Assembly: GCF_900105685.1 (NCBI RefSeq)
Contig: NZ_LT629781.1
Location: 620,001 to 684,000, forward strand
Direction: 5' to 3'
Origin: Verrucomicrobium sp. GAS474
GTDB lineage: Bacteria; Verrucomicrobiota; Verrucomicrobiia; Methylacidiphilales; GAS474
DNA: 64,000 bases
Shown here piece by piece: positions 64,000 through 64,000 of the stretch. Position 1 is the stretch's first letter. Every line of letters starts with the position of its first letter. Made by a program: the position numbers and the translations under genes. The notes beneath the pieces are model-generated. The model made no database searches. It was not told where the DNA came from and saw only the letters and a program-made list of their open reading frames with translations.

Positions 64000-64000
64000 T

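Overview
The window is a stretch of high-GC bacterial chromosome with a mixed housekeeping and accessory gene set. Several features would fit a Verrucomicrobiota (Opitutales-like) genome: a small Arg/Lys-rich bS21, a Gram-negative envelope with a MacA-MacB-TolC efflux set, DUF2339 and DUF1566 proteins, a GH2 beta-galactosidase, xylose-isomerase-like TIM barrels and LytS/LytTR and RsbU/STAS signalling. The lineage is inferred from gene content only. I saw no rRNA, tRNA, CRISPR array, transposase, integrase or phage gene.

Layout. 1-6 kb: ubiE/menG tail, secreted protein, RsbU-type phosphatase fusion with a STAS protein, acetyl-CoA synthetase. 6-10.5 kb: ABC exporter, then a DnaJ-domain protein with three unknown genes. 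10.7-15 kb: beta-galactosidase divergent from an AraC regulator. 15-18.5 kb: transglutaminase, membrane protein, Dph6-like ligase, IF-1, YajQ and EVE protein. 19-25.6 kb: TIM barrel, two stress-type proteins, bS21, ankyrin protein, LPG-flippase-like protein, CCA/poly(A) polymerase. 25.8-29.4 kb: class D beta-lactamase and ArsR regulator divergent from an aldo/keto reductase and MFS exporter. 29.4-33.4 kb: chemoreceptor with a decayed copy, DUF1566 protein, nitroreductase. 33.5-36.3 kb: phosphohexomutase, DUF892 protein, then a structured RNA resembling HEARO/omega RNA. 36.3-43.2 kb: five-gene minus-strand signalling operon (hybrid kinase, CheR, CheB, receiver-kinase, receiver). 43.3-47.8 kb: phosphatase, cupin, LysR, DUF2339. 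47.9-53.1 kb: two paralogous HDOD genes flanking a zinc-ribbon SDR and a low-GC acyltransferase island bounded by a 70-bp direct repeat. 53-64 kb: unknown secreted-type protein, LytS/LytTR pair, azoreductase, TIM barrel, MacB-MacA-TolC, split chromate transporter.

The most unusual features are non-coding. A roughly 230-260 bp repeat family is present in at least six long copies and two diverged short copies, all intergenic. In five of them the same end lies 11 to 62 bp after the stop codon of a gene reading into it. A second is a standalone RNA with two perfect hairpins, a closing stem and a potential 9-bp pseudoknot. A third is a perfect 10-bp hairpin that buries the Shine-Dalgarno sequence of the first HDOD gene.

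Functionally the window is rich in signal transduction (two-component, partner-switch, HDOD and CheB/CheR modules) and in envelope defence (efflux, beta-lactamase, chromate export), with no single dominant pathway. Family names rest on motifs read by eye; no database search was run.
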